This document shows, piece after piece, positions 18,178 to 26,692 of a stretch of DNA of 64,000 nucleotides. Below the pieces are notes generated by a model. It searched no databases, was not told the origin of the DNA, and was given only the letters and a program-made list of their open reading frames with translations. This DNA is from Geobacillus genomosp. 3 (GTDB lineage: Bacteria > Bacillota > Bacilli > Bacillales > Anoxybacillaceae): assembly GCF_000445995.2 (NCBI RefSeq), contig NC_022080.4, positions 3,064,001 to 3,128,000 on the forward strand, read 5' to 3'. The translations under genes were made by a program, and so were the position numbers. The number at the start of each line of letters is the position of its first letter. Within the stretch, counting starts at the first letter, position 1.

Positions 18178-18349
18178 GCTTGTCACTCCTTCTTTGTTTT
18201 GGCTGTTGAGTGTGTGGTTACCTCTATGATGGCCCAAAACAATGGGGGTGGCAAGCTTTTTTTCTTCCGACCGTTGAAACTCAAGGGAAAATCGTGAGTG
18301 TGGAGGATAAACTTTTGACAATACCGTGATGCGAAAGGAGGTGCATCCG

Positions 18350-18706
18350 ATGATTGATGAACCGAAAGTCATCGCCACCGAAGCGGCGTTGGCGTTGATT
18401 GAAAAACTGAAAGCGAAATACGGCCCGCTCATGTTTCACCAATCCGGCGGCTGCTGCGACGGCAGCTCGCCGATGTGCTACCCGCTCGGCGAGCTGATCG
18501 TCGGCGATTCCGACGTGCTGCTCGGCGAAATCGGCGGCTGTCCGTTTTATATCGCCAAGGCGCAATACGAATATTGGAAGCATACGCAGCTGATCATCGA
18601 CGTCGTTCCCGGGCGCGGCGGCATGTTTTCCCTCGAAGGGCCAGAGGGAGTCCGCTTCCTCACCCGCTCGCGCGTCTTCGGCCAAAACGAGACGGGCGAG
18701 AAGTAG
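18350..18706 (+). CDS. DUF779 protein (aldehyde dehydrogenase-associated)
   Basis: 118 aa, starting MIDEPKVIATEAALALIEKL, with the conserved FHQSGGCCDGSSPMCYPLGE and GCPFYIAKAQYEYWKHTQL. DUF779 proteins accompany aldehyde dehydrogenases of the ExaC/AldB group and may bind metal through the Cys cluster (inference). ATG 18350 has AAAGGAGG only 14 nt from the IS6-like element's right end, so the ribosome-binding site survived the insertion. The native promoter, if it lay upstream, is now 1.85 kb away. Confidence 0.9.
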   Translation: MIDEPKVIATEAALALIEKLKAKYGPLMFHQSGGCCDGSSPMCYPLGELIVGDSDVLLGEIGGCPFYIAKAQYEYWKHTQLIIDVVPGRGGMFSLEGPEGVRFLTRSRVFGQNETGEK

Positions 18707-18841
18707 CCATCAAGGGCCAACCGCCAGAAGAAAACGGCCGCACCATCGGCGCCAGGCGTTCGCCCCTCATAAGCCGTATAAGGAAGACCGCTTCCGTTCT
18801 CCTTCGGACGCCCCGGCGCTTGGCCGCCGGTCAGAACGAAA

Positions 18842-18878
18842 AGGCGGCCGCCTCGTTCGCAAGCGAGACGGGCCGCCA
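18842..18878 (-). terminator. Terminator of the efflux operon
   Basis: GC-rich stem GGCGGCC...CCTCG/CGAG..GGGCCGCC, followed on the minus strand by CCTTTTCGTTCT. Confidence 0.6.
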
Positions 18879-18884
18879 TGCTCC

Positions 18885-20498
18885 TCATTCATGTTCCGCC
18901 TGGTTCAACGTCTTCACCGCTTCAACCCGATCGGACAAGACAATCCGCTTCAAGCCGAATACGAAAAGCAAGCCGATCGCAATAAAGGCGAGCCCGAACC
19001 AAAAGACGGCTTGGAGCGAATCGACAAGCGACTGCTTCAACACCGGCACGAACATCTCCCGCAGCGGCGCCGGAATTTTCGCCATCGCCTCCGGGCTTAA
19101 CAACAGCGAATACAGCCCTTGCGGATCGGTATGGATCATGTCGGCAAAACGGTCAACAAGCCCTTTCGCTTGCGCCGGGAGCGCTTCAAGCTTCGGCATG
19201 AGCCGCTCATCGAGCAAAGCGCTCGAACGATGGTTCATGATGGCGCCAAGCACCGTCATGCCGAACGTCCCGCCGATCGAGCGGAAAAATTGGCTCGATG
19301 ACGTCACGACGCCAAGCTCCGATTTCGGAAAGCTTTCTTGCAACGCAAGCGTCAAAATCGGCATCACAAGCCCGGTGCCAAGGCCGAGAATAATCATGTA
19401 CACCGTCGCCGTCCATTTCGATGTGTCAACGCCCATGGTGCCAAGCAAACCAAAAGCCGCGGCCATAATGGCCATGCCGATGATAAGCTGCGGTTTCACG
19501 CCGATCCGGTACACAAGCCGCCCGCCAAGGACGCTGCCGATAATCATCGTGATCATCATCGGCGTCATGATCGTCCCTGACTCGGTGGCGCTCACGCCGA
19601 TGATGCCTTGCATAAAAAACGGCACAAACATAATGGCGCCAAACATGCCGACGCTCATAAAAAAGCCGATCGCATTGAGCAATGTAAACGTCCGATGACG
19701 GAACAGCCAAAGCGGGATGATCGGCTCTTCCGCCCGCTTTTCCGCCCAAATGAACAAGGCAAAAGCGAGGACCGACGCCGCAAACAGCGAGACGATTTGC
19801 CACGAGCCCCACGGATACCGGTCGCCGCCGAACGTCAATCCGAGAAGCAAACTCACCACGCCGACGGTCAAGGTCGCCATCCCCGCGATATCGAATTTGA
19901 CCGGCCCTTCGGCTTTATATTTGCTTAATCCCATCGCAATCAACACCGTCGCTAAAATGCCGACCGGCAAGTTGATGTAAAACACCCAGCGCCAGTTCAA
20001 ATGGTCGACGATAAACCCGCCGACTTGCGGTCCCAGCACCGAGGCGAGGCCGTACAAGCCGCCAAACACCCCTTGCCATTTCGCCCGCTCTTTGCCGGTG
20101 AACACGTCGCCGATGACGACCATAGCCATCGGCATCATAATCCCGCCGCCCAATCCTTGAATGCCGCGGTAAAGGATGAGCTCGGTCATATCGTCCGCCA
20201 TGCCGCACAGCGCGGAACCAATCATAAAAATGACCAATCCGCTCACATAGACAATCCGCCGGCCCAATAAGTCGGCGAGCTTGCCGGCGATCGGCACGAC
20301 TGTCGTTGACGTGAGCATATACGCCGTCGTCAGCCACGTCATGACGCCCAGTCCGCCGAGCTCGCCGACAATGCGCGGCATCGCCGTTCCGACAATCGTC
20401 CCGTCCAACGCCGCAAACAACATGGCAATGATCAGCCCGGTAATGAGCAGCGGGCGATGGCGGATCGTGCTTGCCGGCGCCGCTATTGCTTTTTCCAT
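18885..20498 (-). CDS. DHA2-family multidrug MFS transporter
   Basis: 537 aa with about 14 predicted transmembrane helices, the DHA2 (EmrB/QacA-like) arrangement of drug:proton antiporters. Motifs include the DGTIVGTAMPRI helix 1 signature, ADLLGRRIVYVSG (motif A) and GGGIMMPMAMVVIGD. Inner-membrane exporter; substrate unknown. ATG 20498 follows GGAGAGGG and lies inside the 3' end of the TetR gene (16-nt overlap), so translation is coupled. The adjacent TetR repressor most likely controls it in response to a drug-like ligand. Confidence 0.92.
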   Translation of the reverse strand: MEKAIAAPASTIRHRPLLITGLIIAMLFAALDGTIVGTAMPRIVGELGGLGVMTWLTTAYMLTSTTVVPIAGKLADLLGRRIVYVSGLVIFMIGSALCGMADDMTELILYRGIQGLGGGIMMPMAMVVIGDVFTGKERAKWQGVFGGLYGLASVLGPQVGGFIVDHLNWRWVFYINLPVGILATVLIAMGLSKYKAEGPVKFDIAGMATLTVGVVSLLLGLTFGGDRYPWGSWQIVSLFAASVLAFALFIWAEKRAEEPIIPLWLFRHRTFTLLNAIGFFMSVGMFGAIMFVPFFMQGIIGVSATESGTIMTPMMITMIIGSVLGGRLVYRIGVKPQLIIGMAIMAAAFGLLGTMGVDTSKWTATVYMIILGLGTGLVMPILTLALQESFPKSELGVVTSSSQFFRSIGGTFGMTVLGAIMNHRSSALLDERLMPKLEALPAQAKGLVDRFADMIHTDPQGLYSLLLSPEAMAKIPAPLREMFVPVLKQSLVDSLQAVFWFGLAFIAIGLLFVFGLKRIVLSDRVEAVKTLNQAEHE

Positions 20499-21406
20499 GT
20501 TTCCCTCTCCCATCGGTGAAGTCGTTCATACGTGTTGATTTCTTCGCTCAGCGCATCGACCGCTGCGGCGAGCGAAGGCGCTTGTTGATGACGCAAATAC
20601 AACATGAGCGCGTCAACAAGATACGCCCTTGGCGGTCCATCTTGCCGAAACAGTTCTTCCTCAAGCGCTGCGGCCGCTCCGCGCACTTCCTCCGCCTGAA
20701 CCGGCTCCAGCTCCGCGGCCGCCTCGCGAACCGCGACGAATGCCGCAGTGAGCCGCTCCCGCTGTTTTTTCCGCTCACGCTCCTCGAGCTCCATCCATGG
20801 CGCGATCGACTCTTCGGTCAAAAGCGGGCGCTCATCCGCCGCGAAACTCGCGACGATCGCATCGAGACGGCGCACAAGAAAGCGCGCGGCTTCTTCCGCA
20901 TCAAAGGCGTCATCACGGAAAAAGAAGAAAAACAAGTATTGGCGGATCATGCCGTTCGTGATCATCGCCACGTCATACACGTACGGCTTGACTCCCTCGC
21001 CGTATACGTCTATCAGACGGGCGCAATACCACAAAAACAAGCGCCCATGCTGGCGGAACATATACCGCTCCACCTCTGGATTGACTTTCGGCAACTGTTC
21101 GGACACGATCATGCGCAAAAAGTCTTTGTATTCGCGAATGTGGGAGAAATGGGCCGTCAACTGGCGGATGAACCGCTCCTTTTCCGGGCCGTCCCCGCCG
21201 GATGCCGTGAAATCGGCCACCATTTTTTCGCTGTAATAGCGAAGCACAGCAAGAAGCAGCTCTTCCTTCGAAGCGAAGTGATGGTAAAACGCCCCTTTGG
21301 AAATGCCCCACGCCTCAACCAAGTCTTGAATCGAGGTCGCATGGTACCCTTTTTCCGCAAACAGTTTCATTGCGGTTTCAATAAAGCGAACGCGCCGTTC
21401 ATCCAT
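20483..21406 (-). CDS. TetR/AcrR-family repressor
   Basis: 307 aa. The N-terminal HTH (about residues 7-53) contains ATSIQDLVEAWGISKGAFYHHF, followed by a long ligand-binding region with a Glu/Ala-rich C-terminus, larger than the usual 190-210 aa. It probably represses its own operon and the downstream exporter. Its ATG overlaps the stop codon of a small upstream ORF (sequence ATGGATGA), and its end overlaps the exporter start. Palindromes of the form TGACY-N4-RGTCA in front of the operon are candidate operators. Confidence 0.92.
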   Translation of the reverse strand: MDERRVRFIETAMKLFAEKGYHATSIQDLVEAWGISKGAFYHHFASKEELLLAVLRYYSEKMVADFTASGGDGPEKERFIRQLTAHFSHIREYKDFLRMIVSEQLPKVNPEVERYMFRQHGRLFLWYCARLIDVYGEGVKPYVYDVAMITNGMIRQYLFFFFFRDDAFDAEEAARFLVRRLDAIVASFAADERPLLTEESIAPWMELEERERKKQRERLTAAFVAVREAAAELEPVQAEEVRGAAAALEEELFRQDGPPRAYLVDALMLYLRHQQAPSLAAAVDALSEEINTYERLHRWERETWKKQ

Positions 21407-21539
21407 GGCAGCCGTCCATCCCTTTCCCGTTCACTTCCAGCCATTGCTGGTACGACGGCAACGAAACGCGCGGCTTCACCAAGCTAGCACGCACATGACG
21501 GCGCTGAAGCCATTCGACCAACCGCTGAACATCAGCCAT
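21399..21539 (-). CDS. Small ORF, 46 aa, leading the tetR operon
   Basis: Reads from ATG 21539 (MADVQRLVEWLQRRHV...) to a TGA embedded in the TetR start region. GGAGG lies 9 nt before the ATG, a near-ideal ribosome-binding site. The product is basic, with a Leu/Arg-rich N-terminal helix and no signal peptide. The overlapping stop/start suggests that translation of this ORF feeds TetR translation. It might be a leader peptide or a small protein in its own right; I recognise no family. Confidence 0.6.
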   Translation of the reverse strand: MADVQRLVEWLQRRHVRASLVKPRVSLPSYQQWLEVNGKGMDGCHG

Positions 21540-21564
21540 TCCTTCTCGCCTCCATTTTTTACGC

Positions 21565-21613
21565 TGACCAATCGGTCACCGTTATTATAAACGACTAGCA
21601 TCCGTTCATGCAA
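21565..21613 (-). promoter_or_regulatory. Promoter and operator of the sORF-tetR-efflux operon
   Basis: On the minus strand TTGCAT (21608-21613), an 18-bp spacer and TATAAT (21584-21589) form a promoter. Immediately downstream lies the palindrome TGACCAATCGGTCA (21565-21578), at the expected transcription start, where a bound TetR protein would block initiation. Confidence 0.6.
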
Positions 21614-21630
21614 CCAAAACGACGTTAGTT

Positions 21631-21646
21631 ATGACTACTCAGTCAT
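21631..21646. promoter_or_regulatory. Second TetR-operator-like palindrome
   Basis: ATGACTACTCAGTCAT has the same TGACY-N4-RGTCA architecture as the site at 21565-21578 and lies 66 bp farther upstream, suggesting two-site binding. Confidence 0.45.
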
Positions 21647-21770
21647 ACGTTAATCTGTTTTTTTGAACCGTTGGTCAAACAAAGCCTGTTCTAGAAAAAT
21701 ATACGCATCTTGATAAGCAGCGCTCATGCCAAAGGAAAGCGAAATGCGCCTATCGATTTGTTCAACAAAA

Positions 21771-21808
21771 CCGGCCGCCCATGCCTTCATACGACATGGA
21801 CGGCCGGC
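21771..21808 (-). terminator. Terminator of the fructokinase gene
   Basis: Stem CCGGCCG..CCATG/CATGG..CGGCCGG, followed on the minus strand by TTTTGTTGAAC. Confidence 0.75.
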
Positions 21809-21813
21809 TGGGT

Positions 21814-22686
21814 TCATCCTCTAGCCGCAGCGGCGAGCGCCAACGCACCTGCAATGCCGGCGTTGTCGCCAAGCCCCGGAAGGACAATATATTCATCAAT
21901 CCGTCGCAAAATCATCTCGTGCTCGACATACCCGTTGAGCAGTTCCTGCACATAGCGGCGCACAAGCGGCAACACGTGCGTCTGCTTCATCACGCCGCCG
22001 CCTACGATCACTTTTTCCGGCGATAAAACGAGAATGTAGTTCGCGACCGCTTGGGCCAAGTAAAACGCCTCGAGCTCCCATACCTCGTCTCGATCGGCAA
22101 GTTCCACGCCCTTTTTCCCCCAGCGCCGCTCTATCGCGGGGCCGGACGCCATCCCTTCCAAACAGTCGCCATGGTACGGGCAGACGCCGGCAAACGCGTC
22201 ATCCGGGTGGCGGCGGACAAGAATATGCCCCATCTCCGGATGAAGCAGCCCGTGCAGCAGCCGCCCTTCGACAATCGCCCCGACGCCGATGCCTGTTCCG
22301 ACCGTTATGTACAGGCAGCTGTCAAGCCCCCGCGCCGCCCCCCAGCGCTGCTCGCCGAGCGCTGCGGCGTTGACATCGGTGTCAAAGCCGATCGGCACCG
22401 GAAAATGCCGCTTCATCGCCCCGACAAAATCGAAGTTTCGCCACACCTGTTTCGGTGTGCTCGTAATGTACCCATACGTCGGGCTGCCCGGGCGCAAATC
22501 AACCGGGCCGAACGACCCGATCCCGATCGCCTCCACGTTGTGCGGGCGGAAAAAATCGATAACATGCGCCATCGTTTCTTCCGGCACCGTCGTCGGAAAC
22601 ACCGCCCGCTCATGAATGTTCCCTTGTTCATCGCCGACGGCGCAGACAAATTTTGTGCCTCCGGCTTCAATGGCTCCGAGTATCAT
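21814..22686 (-). CDS. ROK-family fructokinase
   Basis: 290 aa sugar kinase that phosphorylates fructose (possibly mannose) with ATP. It starts MILGAIEAGGTKFVCAVG (phosphate-1 motif), with catalytic Asp in GFDTDVNAA, YITVGTGIGVGAI and the zinc-binding loop HxxVxRHPDDxFAGVCPYHGDC. ATG 22686 has AAGGAAGG upstream. It resembles GmuE/YdhR-type kinases. Its position downstream of the sugar ABC genes fits a carbohydrate-use role, although a terminator and a gene remnant separate them. Confidence 0.92.
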   Translation of the reverse strand: MILGAIEAGGTKFVCAVGDEQGNIHERAVFPTTVPEETMAHVIDFFRPHNVEAIGIGSFGPVDLRPGSPTYGYITSTPKQVWRNFDFVGAMKRHFPVPIGFDTDVNAAALGEQRWGAARGLDSCLYITVGTGIGVGAIVEGRLLHGLLHPEMGHILVRRHPDDAFAGVCPYHGDCLEGMASGPAIERRWGKKGVELADRDEVWELEAFYLAQAVANYILVLSPEKVIVGGGVMKQTHVLPLVRRYVQELLNGYVEHEMILRRIDEYIVLPGLGDNAGIAGALALAAAARG

Positions 22687-22703
22687 ACGGATTTCCCTTC
22701 CTT

Positions 22704-22997
22704 TCACAATTGACGTTCCTCTTCCTCAGACAAGCGCAAATACGTCTCGAACAACCCAACCAACAGCCGCTGTTTCGCCTCATCAAGCTCCAGGCGGACG
22801 GACAGGCGCAAAAATTCCCGTTTCACTGCCACTCTTTCATTATACCTCATTTTGCTTAACAAGGCGTCCGCGACCGGATTGTCGCGGCGAATGTACTCAC
22901 GCCCTAGCCGCTTGCGCAGGCCAACGGTGAGAAAGCGGAAATCGGCAGCGGCGAGGAACGGAAACCGGATGGTGAACGAGGACGGTTCATCGAGAAA
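22704..22997 (-). pseudogene. 3' remnant of an Rpn-type nuclease/transposase gene, copy 1
   Basis: The C-terminal half reads FTIRFPFLAAADFRFLTVGL...NPVADALLSKM...RLELDEAKQRLLVGLFETYLRLSEEEERQL and is clearly homologous to the remnant at 32231-32790. Both match the middle and C-terminal part of Rpn family (PD-(D/E)XK) recombination-promoting nucleases, typically near 290 aa. The catalytic N-terminus is missing, and upstream codons run into the ABC-transporter terminator. Non-functional by inference. Confidence 0.65.
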
Positions 22998-23020
22998 CAA
23001 AATCCTTCTTTCCCCAAAAA

Positions 23021-23050
23021 AGAAGATGTCCCTAAACCAAAGGGACACCC
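23021..23050 (-). terminator. Terminator of the sugar ABC operon
   Basis: Stem GGTGTCCCT/AGGGACATC with a 7-nt loop, followed on the minus strand by TTCTTTTTTGGGG. It overlaps the start of the Rpn remnant. Confidence 0.75.
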
Positions 23051-23175
23051 TCTCCCACACCTGTATACGCATCCCATCTCTAAGAAGCGATGGCCTTCTA
23101 GCGCAGACAGCCGCAGCGAAAAACGGCGAGGCCGCCATAAGGTCCGCACGACGAATCCCTTTCCTTTTTCGCGGC

Positions 23176-23997
23176 TCATCCCTTCACCGAACCGGCAAGC
23201 AGGCCGCGGACGAAGTATTTGCCGAGGAAGATGTACACAAGCAACGTCGGCAGCGCAGCAAGCAAGGCGCCTGCCATTTGCACGTTCCATTGGACGATTT
23301 GGCTGCCGGATAGATTTTGCAAGGCGACCATGATCGGCTGTTTGTCGGATGTCGTGATCGTCACCGCAAACAAAAACTCGTTCCAAATGTTCGTAAACTG
23401 CCAGATCGCCACGACGACAAATCCGGTGATGGACAGCGGAAGCATGATGTAACGAAAAATGCGGACAAACCCGGCGCCGTCGATTTTCGCTGATTCAATC
23501 ATCTCATCCGGAATGGCCGCATAAAAATTGCGGAACATGAGCGTCGTAATCGGAATGCCGTAGACGACATGGACGAACACGAGCCCCGGAATCGTGTTGT
23601 ACAACCCGATTTCGCGCAAAAACTGGATGAGCGGAATGAGAATGCTTTGATACGGAATGAACATGCCGAACAAAATGAGCGTAAAGAGCGTATCCGCTCC
23701 TTTAAACTTCCATTTCGACAGCACGTAGCCGTTGAGCGCCCCAAGCAGGGCGGAGAGCAGCGTCGCCGGTACGACGAGCAAAATCGAGTTCCAAAAGTTT
23801 GGGGCAAGCTTGTCAAACGCTGTCACGTAGCTGCTCCAATCGATCGTTGACGGCAGCTTCCACATATCGGCCAGTGTCACTTCATCAAGCGGCTTCAAGC
23901 TCGTGGCGACCATGACATACACCGGCATGAGGAAAAACACGCTCATGGCGATGGCCAATGCGTACAACAACGGCCGCGCCCACACGGATCTCGCCAT
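23176..23997 (-). CDS. Carbohydrate ABC transporter permease (MalG-like)
   Basis: About 273 aa with six predicted transmembrane helices. The cytoplasmic EAA loop reads [25 protein letters not shown], the docking site for the ATPase. Second integral-membrane subunit of a sugar importer. It starts ATG 23997 (TGATG overlap with the first permease gene, AAGGGGGG upstream). No ATP-binding subunit is encoded nearby, so the importer probably shares a general MsmX-type ATPase, as is common for CUT1 importers in Bacillaceae. Confidence 0.93.
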   Translation of the reverse strand: MARSVWARPLLYALAIAMSVFFLMPVYVMVATSLKPLDEVTLADMWKLPSTIDWSSYVTAFDKLAPNFWNSILLVVPATLLSALLGALNGYVLSKWKFKGADTLFTLILFGMFIPYQSILIPLIQFLREIGLYNTIPGLVFVHVVYGIPITTLMFRNFYAAIPDEMIESAKIDGAGFVRIFRYIMLPLSITGFVVVAIWQFTNIWNEFLFAVTITTSDKQPIMVALQNLSGSQIVQWNVQMAGALLAALPTLLVYIFLGKYFVRGLLAGSVKG

Positions 23998-24968
23998 CAC
24001 GATCCCCCCTTCCGGCTTGAGATGAGATACGGAACGATAAAGATGGCGACCGACAGCAGCATCACGATCGCGATCGCCGCCCCGTTCGCATAGTAGTTGC
24101 CGCGGAACGTCGTTTCAAACATGTACACGCCCGGCACGTCGGTGACAAAGTTCGCCCCTGGCCCGGTCATGGCGTAAATCAAATCGAAAATTTTGAGCGA
24201 AATATGCGCCATGATGATGATGACGCTGACGGTGATCGGCCGCAGCAGCGGCAAAATGATTTTCCAATACAATTGAAACTCGGTCGCCCCGTCCATCCGC
24301 GCCGCTTCCCTTACCTCGTCCGGAATGGCGCGCAAACCGGCGAGATACATCGCGACCGCGAAACCGGTCATTTGCCAAACAGCGGCCACGACAACGGCAA
24401 TGATGGCGACAGGAATGCCAAATTCAATTTTTCCCCACTGGAATGCGCCGAGGATATTCGTGTCCGTATACCATTTGGAATCCAAACCGAGCGGCTTTAA
24501 AAACAAGTTCACCCCCGTCGACGGGTTGAACAGCCATTGCCACACGACCCCGGTGACAATAAAGGACAACGCCATTGGGAAAAAGAAAATGTTGCGGAAC
24601 AGCGACTCGCCGCGCAGCTTTTGATCAAGCAAAATAGCAAGCAATTGTCCCAACACAATGACGGCGGTGATAAACAGCACCGTAAACACAAACGTGTTGC
24701 GCAAATCGGCTTGGAAGCGGAAATCATGAAACAAATACAAATAGTTTTTCAACCCGGCAAACGACCAATCCGGCACGAGCGAATTCCAGTTGCTTAAAGA
24801 CACATACCCGGTCCAGGCGATAAACCCGTACACAAATAAGAAAACGAGGACGACTGACGGCGCCAAAAACGCGGCGGCCAGCCAGTGGTCGGCCGTCCAT
24901 TTTCGCTTTTTCCGCGCGACGGGAACCGCCGTGGTCTTCTCAGCCGGCGTGATGTTGACCGTTTCCAC
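23997..24968 (-). CDS. Carbohydrate ABC transporter permease (MalF-like)
   Basis: 323 aa with about six transmembrane helices after a basic N-terminus ([12 protein letters not shown]). EAA loop: [20 protein letters not shown]. It partners the MalG-like subunit encoded immediately downstream with a 1-nt overlap. Middle gene of a three-gene CUT1 importer operon (binding protein, MalF-like, MalG-like). Confidence 0.93.
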   Translation of the reverse strand: METVNITPAEKTTAVPVARKKRKWTADHWLAAAFLAPSVVLVFLFVYGFIAWTGYVSLSNWNSLVPDWSFAGLKNYLYLFHDFRFQADLRNTFVFTVLFITAVIVLGQLLAILLDQKLRGESLFRNIFFFPMALSFIVTGVVWQWLFNPSTGVNLFLKPLGLDSKWYTDTNILGAFQWGKIEFGIPVAIIAVVVAAVWQMTGFAVAMYLAGLRAIPDEVREAARMDGATEFQLYWKIILPLLRPITVSVIIIMAHISLKIFDLIYAMTGPGANFVTDVPGVYMFETTFRGNYYANGAAIAIVMLLSVAIFIVPYLISSRKGGS

Positions 24969-25030
24969 TAGGATCCCTCCTCATGATGACGAAAAGGGGA
25001 AGAGAATGGCTCCCGTCCCCTTTCCATTCG

Positions 25031-26323
25031 TTACTTCTTCAGTTCCGCCGCTGCTGACACAAGGGTGTCGATAAATGTGTTGACGTCTTTTTGCGTGACG
25101 AAAATATTGATGGCTTGGTTTACTTTCGTCACAAACCCTTCCGCCGCTGCCGATCCGTGCGCCAAGCTTGGCGCTAATGCGGCCGTTTTGAAATCTTGCA
25201 TCGTTTGTTTGCCGTATTCGTCGTACTTGGACGGATCGGCGTCGATGCGGGCCGGAATCGAGCCTTTCAGCGGGTTGAACGCATCTTGCCCTTCCACCGA
25301 GCCAAGCACCGCTAAAAACTTCTTCACATCATCTGGATTTTTCACGCCTTTCGGCAGACCGAACGTATCGGTGATGACCATAAACATTCCATCCGTATTC
25401 GGCGTTGGCATGTAGCCAAAATCCTCATTCACTTTTAATTTCAAGTCGTTGACAAAGTATCCTTTTGTCCAGTCGCCCATCACATACATCGCCGCTTTCC
25501 CTTCGGCAACGAGCTGAGCGGCGTCTTGCCAGTTGCGCGAGCTATGGTCTTCGTTAATATAACCGAGCATTTTCTTAAACGTCTCGACCGCCTGCTTCAC
25601 GTTTGGATCATCAAAGGCCAATTCGCCAGTCCAAAGCTTTTTGTACTCCTCGGCTCCAAGCGTGCCAAGCAGCACCGTTTCAAACAGGTGCGTTGCTGTC
25701 CACGGCTCTTTGTCGCCCAAGGCGAGCGGCGTAATGCCTTTTGCTTTCAGTTGGTCCGCCACTTGGAAAAACTCATCGAACGTTTTCGGCGGCTGGAGCC
25801 CGTTGTCAGCAAAGATTTTTTTATTGTACCAGAGCACGTTGCCGCGGTGAATATTGACCGGAACGGAGTAAATGTTGCCGTCTTTGCTTACCATGTCAAT
25901 CAACGCTTTCGGGAACTTGTCCATCCAGCCTTCCTGCTCATATAAATCGTTGAGCGGCTCCATTTTTCCAGCTGCCACCCAGCCTTCATTGAGCTCCGCC
26001 CCGCCGTGCACTTGGAATGTTGATGGTGGGTCGTTCCCTTGCATGCGGCTCGCTAAGACCGCCTTGGCGTTCGTCCCGGCCCCGCCGGCGACCGCGGCGT
26101 TTTCGACTTCAATATCTGGATATTTTTCTTGGAATAGTTTGATGAGTGCTTTTAAGCCGTCTTCCTCTCCGGCTCCCGTCCACCAGCTGAAAATCTCCAG
26201 TTTCTCTTCTGCTTTTTGGCTGCCTTGTTTGGCGTCACCGGACGAAGAGTTCGAACTGCAACCCGACAGCGCCATCCCGACTCCGAGCGCAAGCGCCAGC
26301 CATGCAGATGCTTTCTTTCTCAT
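25031..26323 (-). CDS. Sugar-binding lipoprotein of an ABC importer
   Basis: About 430 aa extracellular solute-binding protein (family 1). Lipobox LALGVGMALSGC with the lipidated Cys about residue 22, then a Ser/Gly-rich linker and the SBP fold (EIFSWWTGAGEEDGLKALI...). It delivers an oligo- or monosaccharide to the two permeases encoded downstream. ATG 26323 is preferred over 26326 because of spacing from AAGGGGGAG. The operon is likely controlled by the adjacent two-component system. Confidence 0.93.
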   Translation of the reverse strand: MRKKASAWLALALGVGMALSGCSSNSSSGDAKQGSQKAEEKLEIFSWWTGAGEEDGLKALIKLFQEKYPDIEVENAAVAGGAGTNAKAVLASRMQGNDPPSTFQVHGGAELNEGWVAAGKMEPLNDLYEQEGWMDKFPKALIDMVSKDGNIYSVPVNIHRGNVLWYNKKIFADNGLQPPKTFDEFFQVADQLKAKGITPLALGDKEPWTATHLFETVLLGTLGAEEYKKLWTGELAFDDPNVKQAVETFKKMLGYINEDHSSRNWQDAAQLVAEGKAAMYVMGDWTKGYFVNDLKLKVNEDFGYMPTPNTDGMFMVITDTFGLPKGVKNPDDVKKFLAVLGSVEGQDAFNPLKGSIPARIDADPSKYDEYGKQTMQDFKTAALAPSLAHGSAAAEGFVTKVNQAINIFVTQKDVNTFIDTLVSAAAELKK

Positions 26324-26368
26324 CATACTCCCCCTTTTCCCTCTTTTTTGAAACCCCTTTCATAAAAA

Positions 26369-26377
26369 ATTGTAGCA
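26369..26377 (-). promoter_or_regulatory. Candidate extended -10 promoter of the sugar ABC operon
   Basis: TGCTACAAT on the minus strand, about 45 nt before the binding-protein start. No -35 is visible, consistent with need for an activator such as the neighbouring AraC-type response regulator. Confidence 0.4.
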
Positions 26378-26500
26378 CTCTCTCCCCAGTAACTTGCGGC
26401 TTGATTTCTTCACTTTTTTGCGTTTTTCTTCACTTTTTTGCTTTCTGTTCTCCTGTCAGGCAAACGGTACAGCAGACAGCCATTTCGCTTCAAGGGCGCC

Positions 26501-26534
26501 AAAAAAGCCCCGTCTCCCGATCAGGGAGCGGGCT
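26501..26534 (-). terminator. Terminator of the sensor operon
   Basis: Stem AGCCCCGTCTCCC/GGGAGCGGGCT with six T following on the minus strand. Confidence 0.75.
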
Positions 26535-26692
26535 GCGCGGCAGGCGTGGACCTAACAGTGGAATCGTCTGCTTCGTTGGCGTGATGCGCCTGCTATGGGC
26601 CGCCATGCGTGTTGCTTGCCGGAGCCGCCTCGGAATGCGAATTGTCGATTCGCTAGCCACCCCCCTTTCTTGCCGGGGCGACACTCTTGAGT

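Larger units (their letters stand above)
16477..18325 (-). mobile_element. Complete IS6-like insertion sequence, 1849 bp, with target duplication
   Basis: Inverted ends GGTAGCGTCAAAAGTT and GGTATTGTCAAAAGTT (two mismatches) bound one DDE transposase gene. The 8-bp sequence GTGATGCG is directly repeated on both sides (16469-16476 and 18326-18333), the length typical of IS6-type transposition. Removing the element and one copy restores a continuous sequence running into the DUF779 ribosome-binding site, so this is a recognisable insertion event. Family naming from end sequence and target length is inference. Confidence 0.85.
26324..26692. other. Intergenic region between sensor operon and ABC operon
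   Basis: Holds the terminator of the response-regulator gene (26501-26534) and the promoter of the ABC operon (extended -10 at 26369-26377). The central 26540-26690 stretch is GC-rich with no convincing gene or repeat. Confidence 0.5.

Noticed and set aside
18312..18343. Outward TTGACA at the right end of the IS6-like element as a hybrid promoter for DUF779
   Set aside because: The position 17 bp downstream reads GAGGTG, which is not a -10; a promoter may exist deeper in the element but not here.
20471..21487. 338-codon plus-strand frame opposite tetR
   Set aside because: Antisense of a clear TetR gene; Arg/His-rich without motifs.
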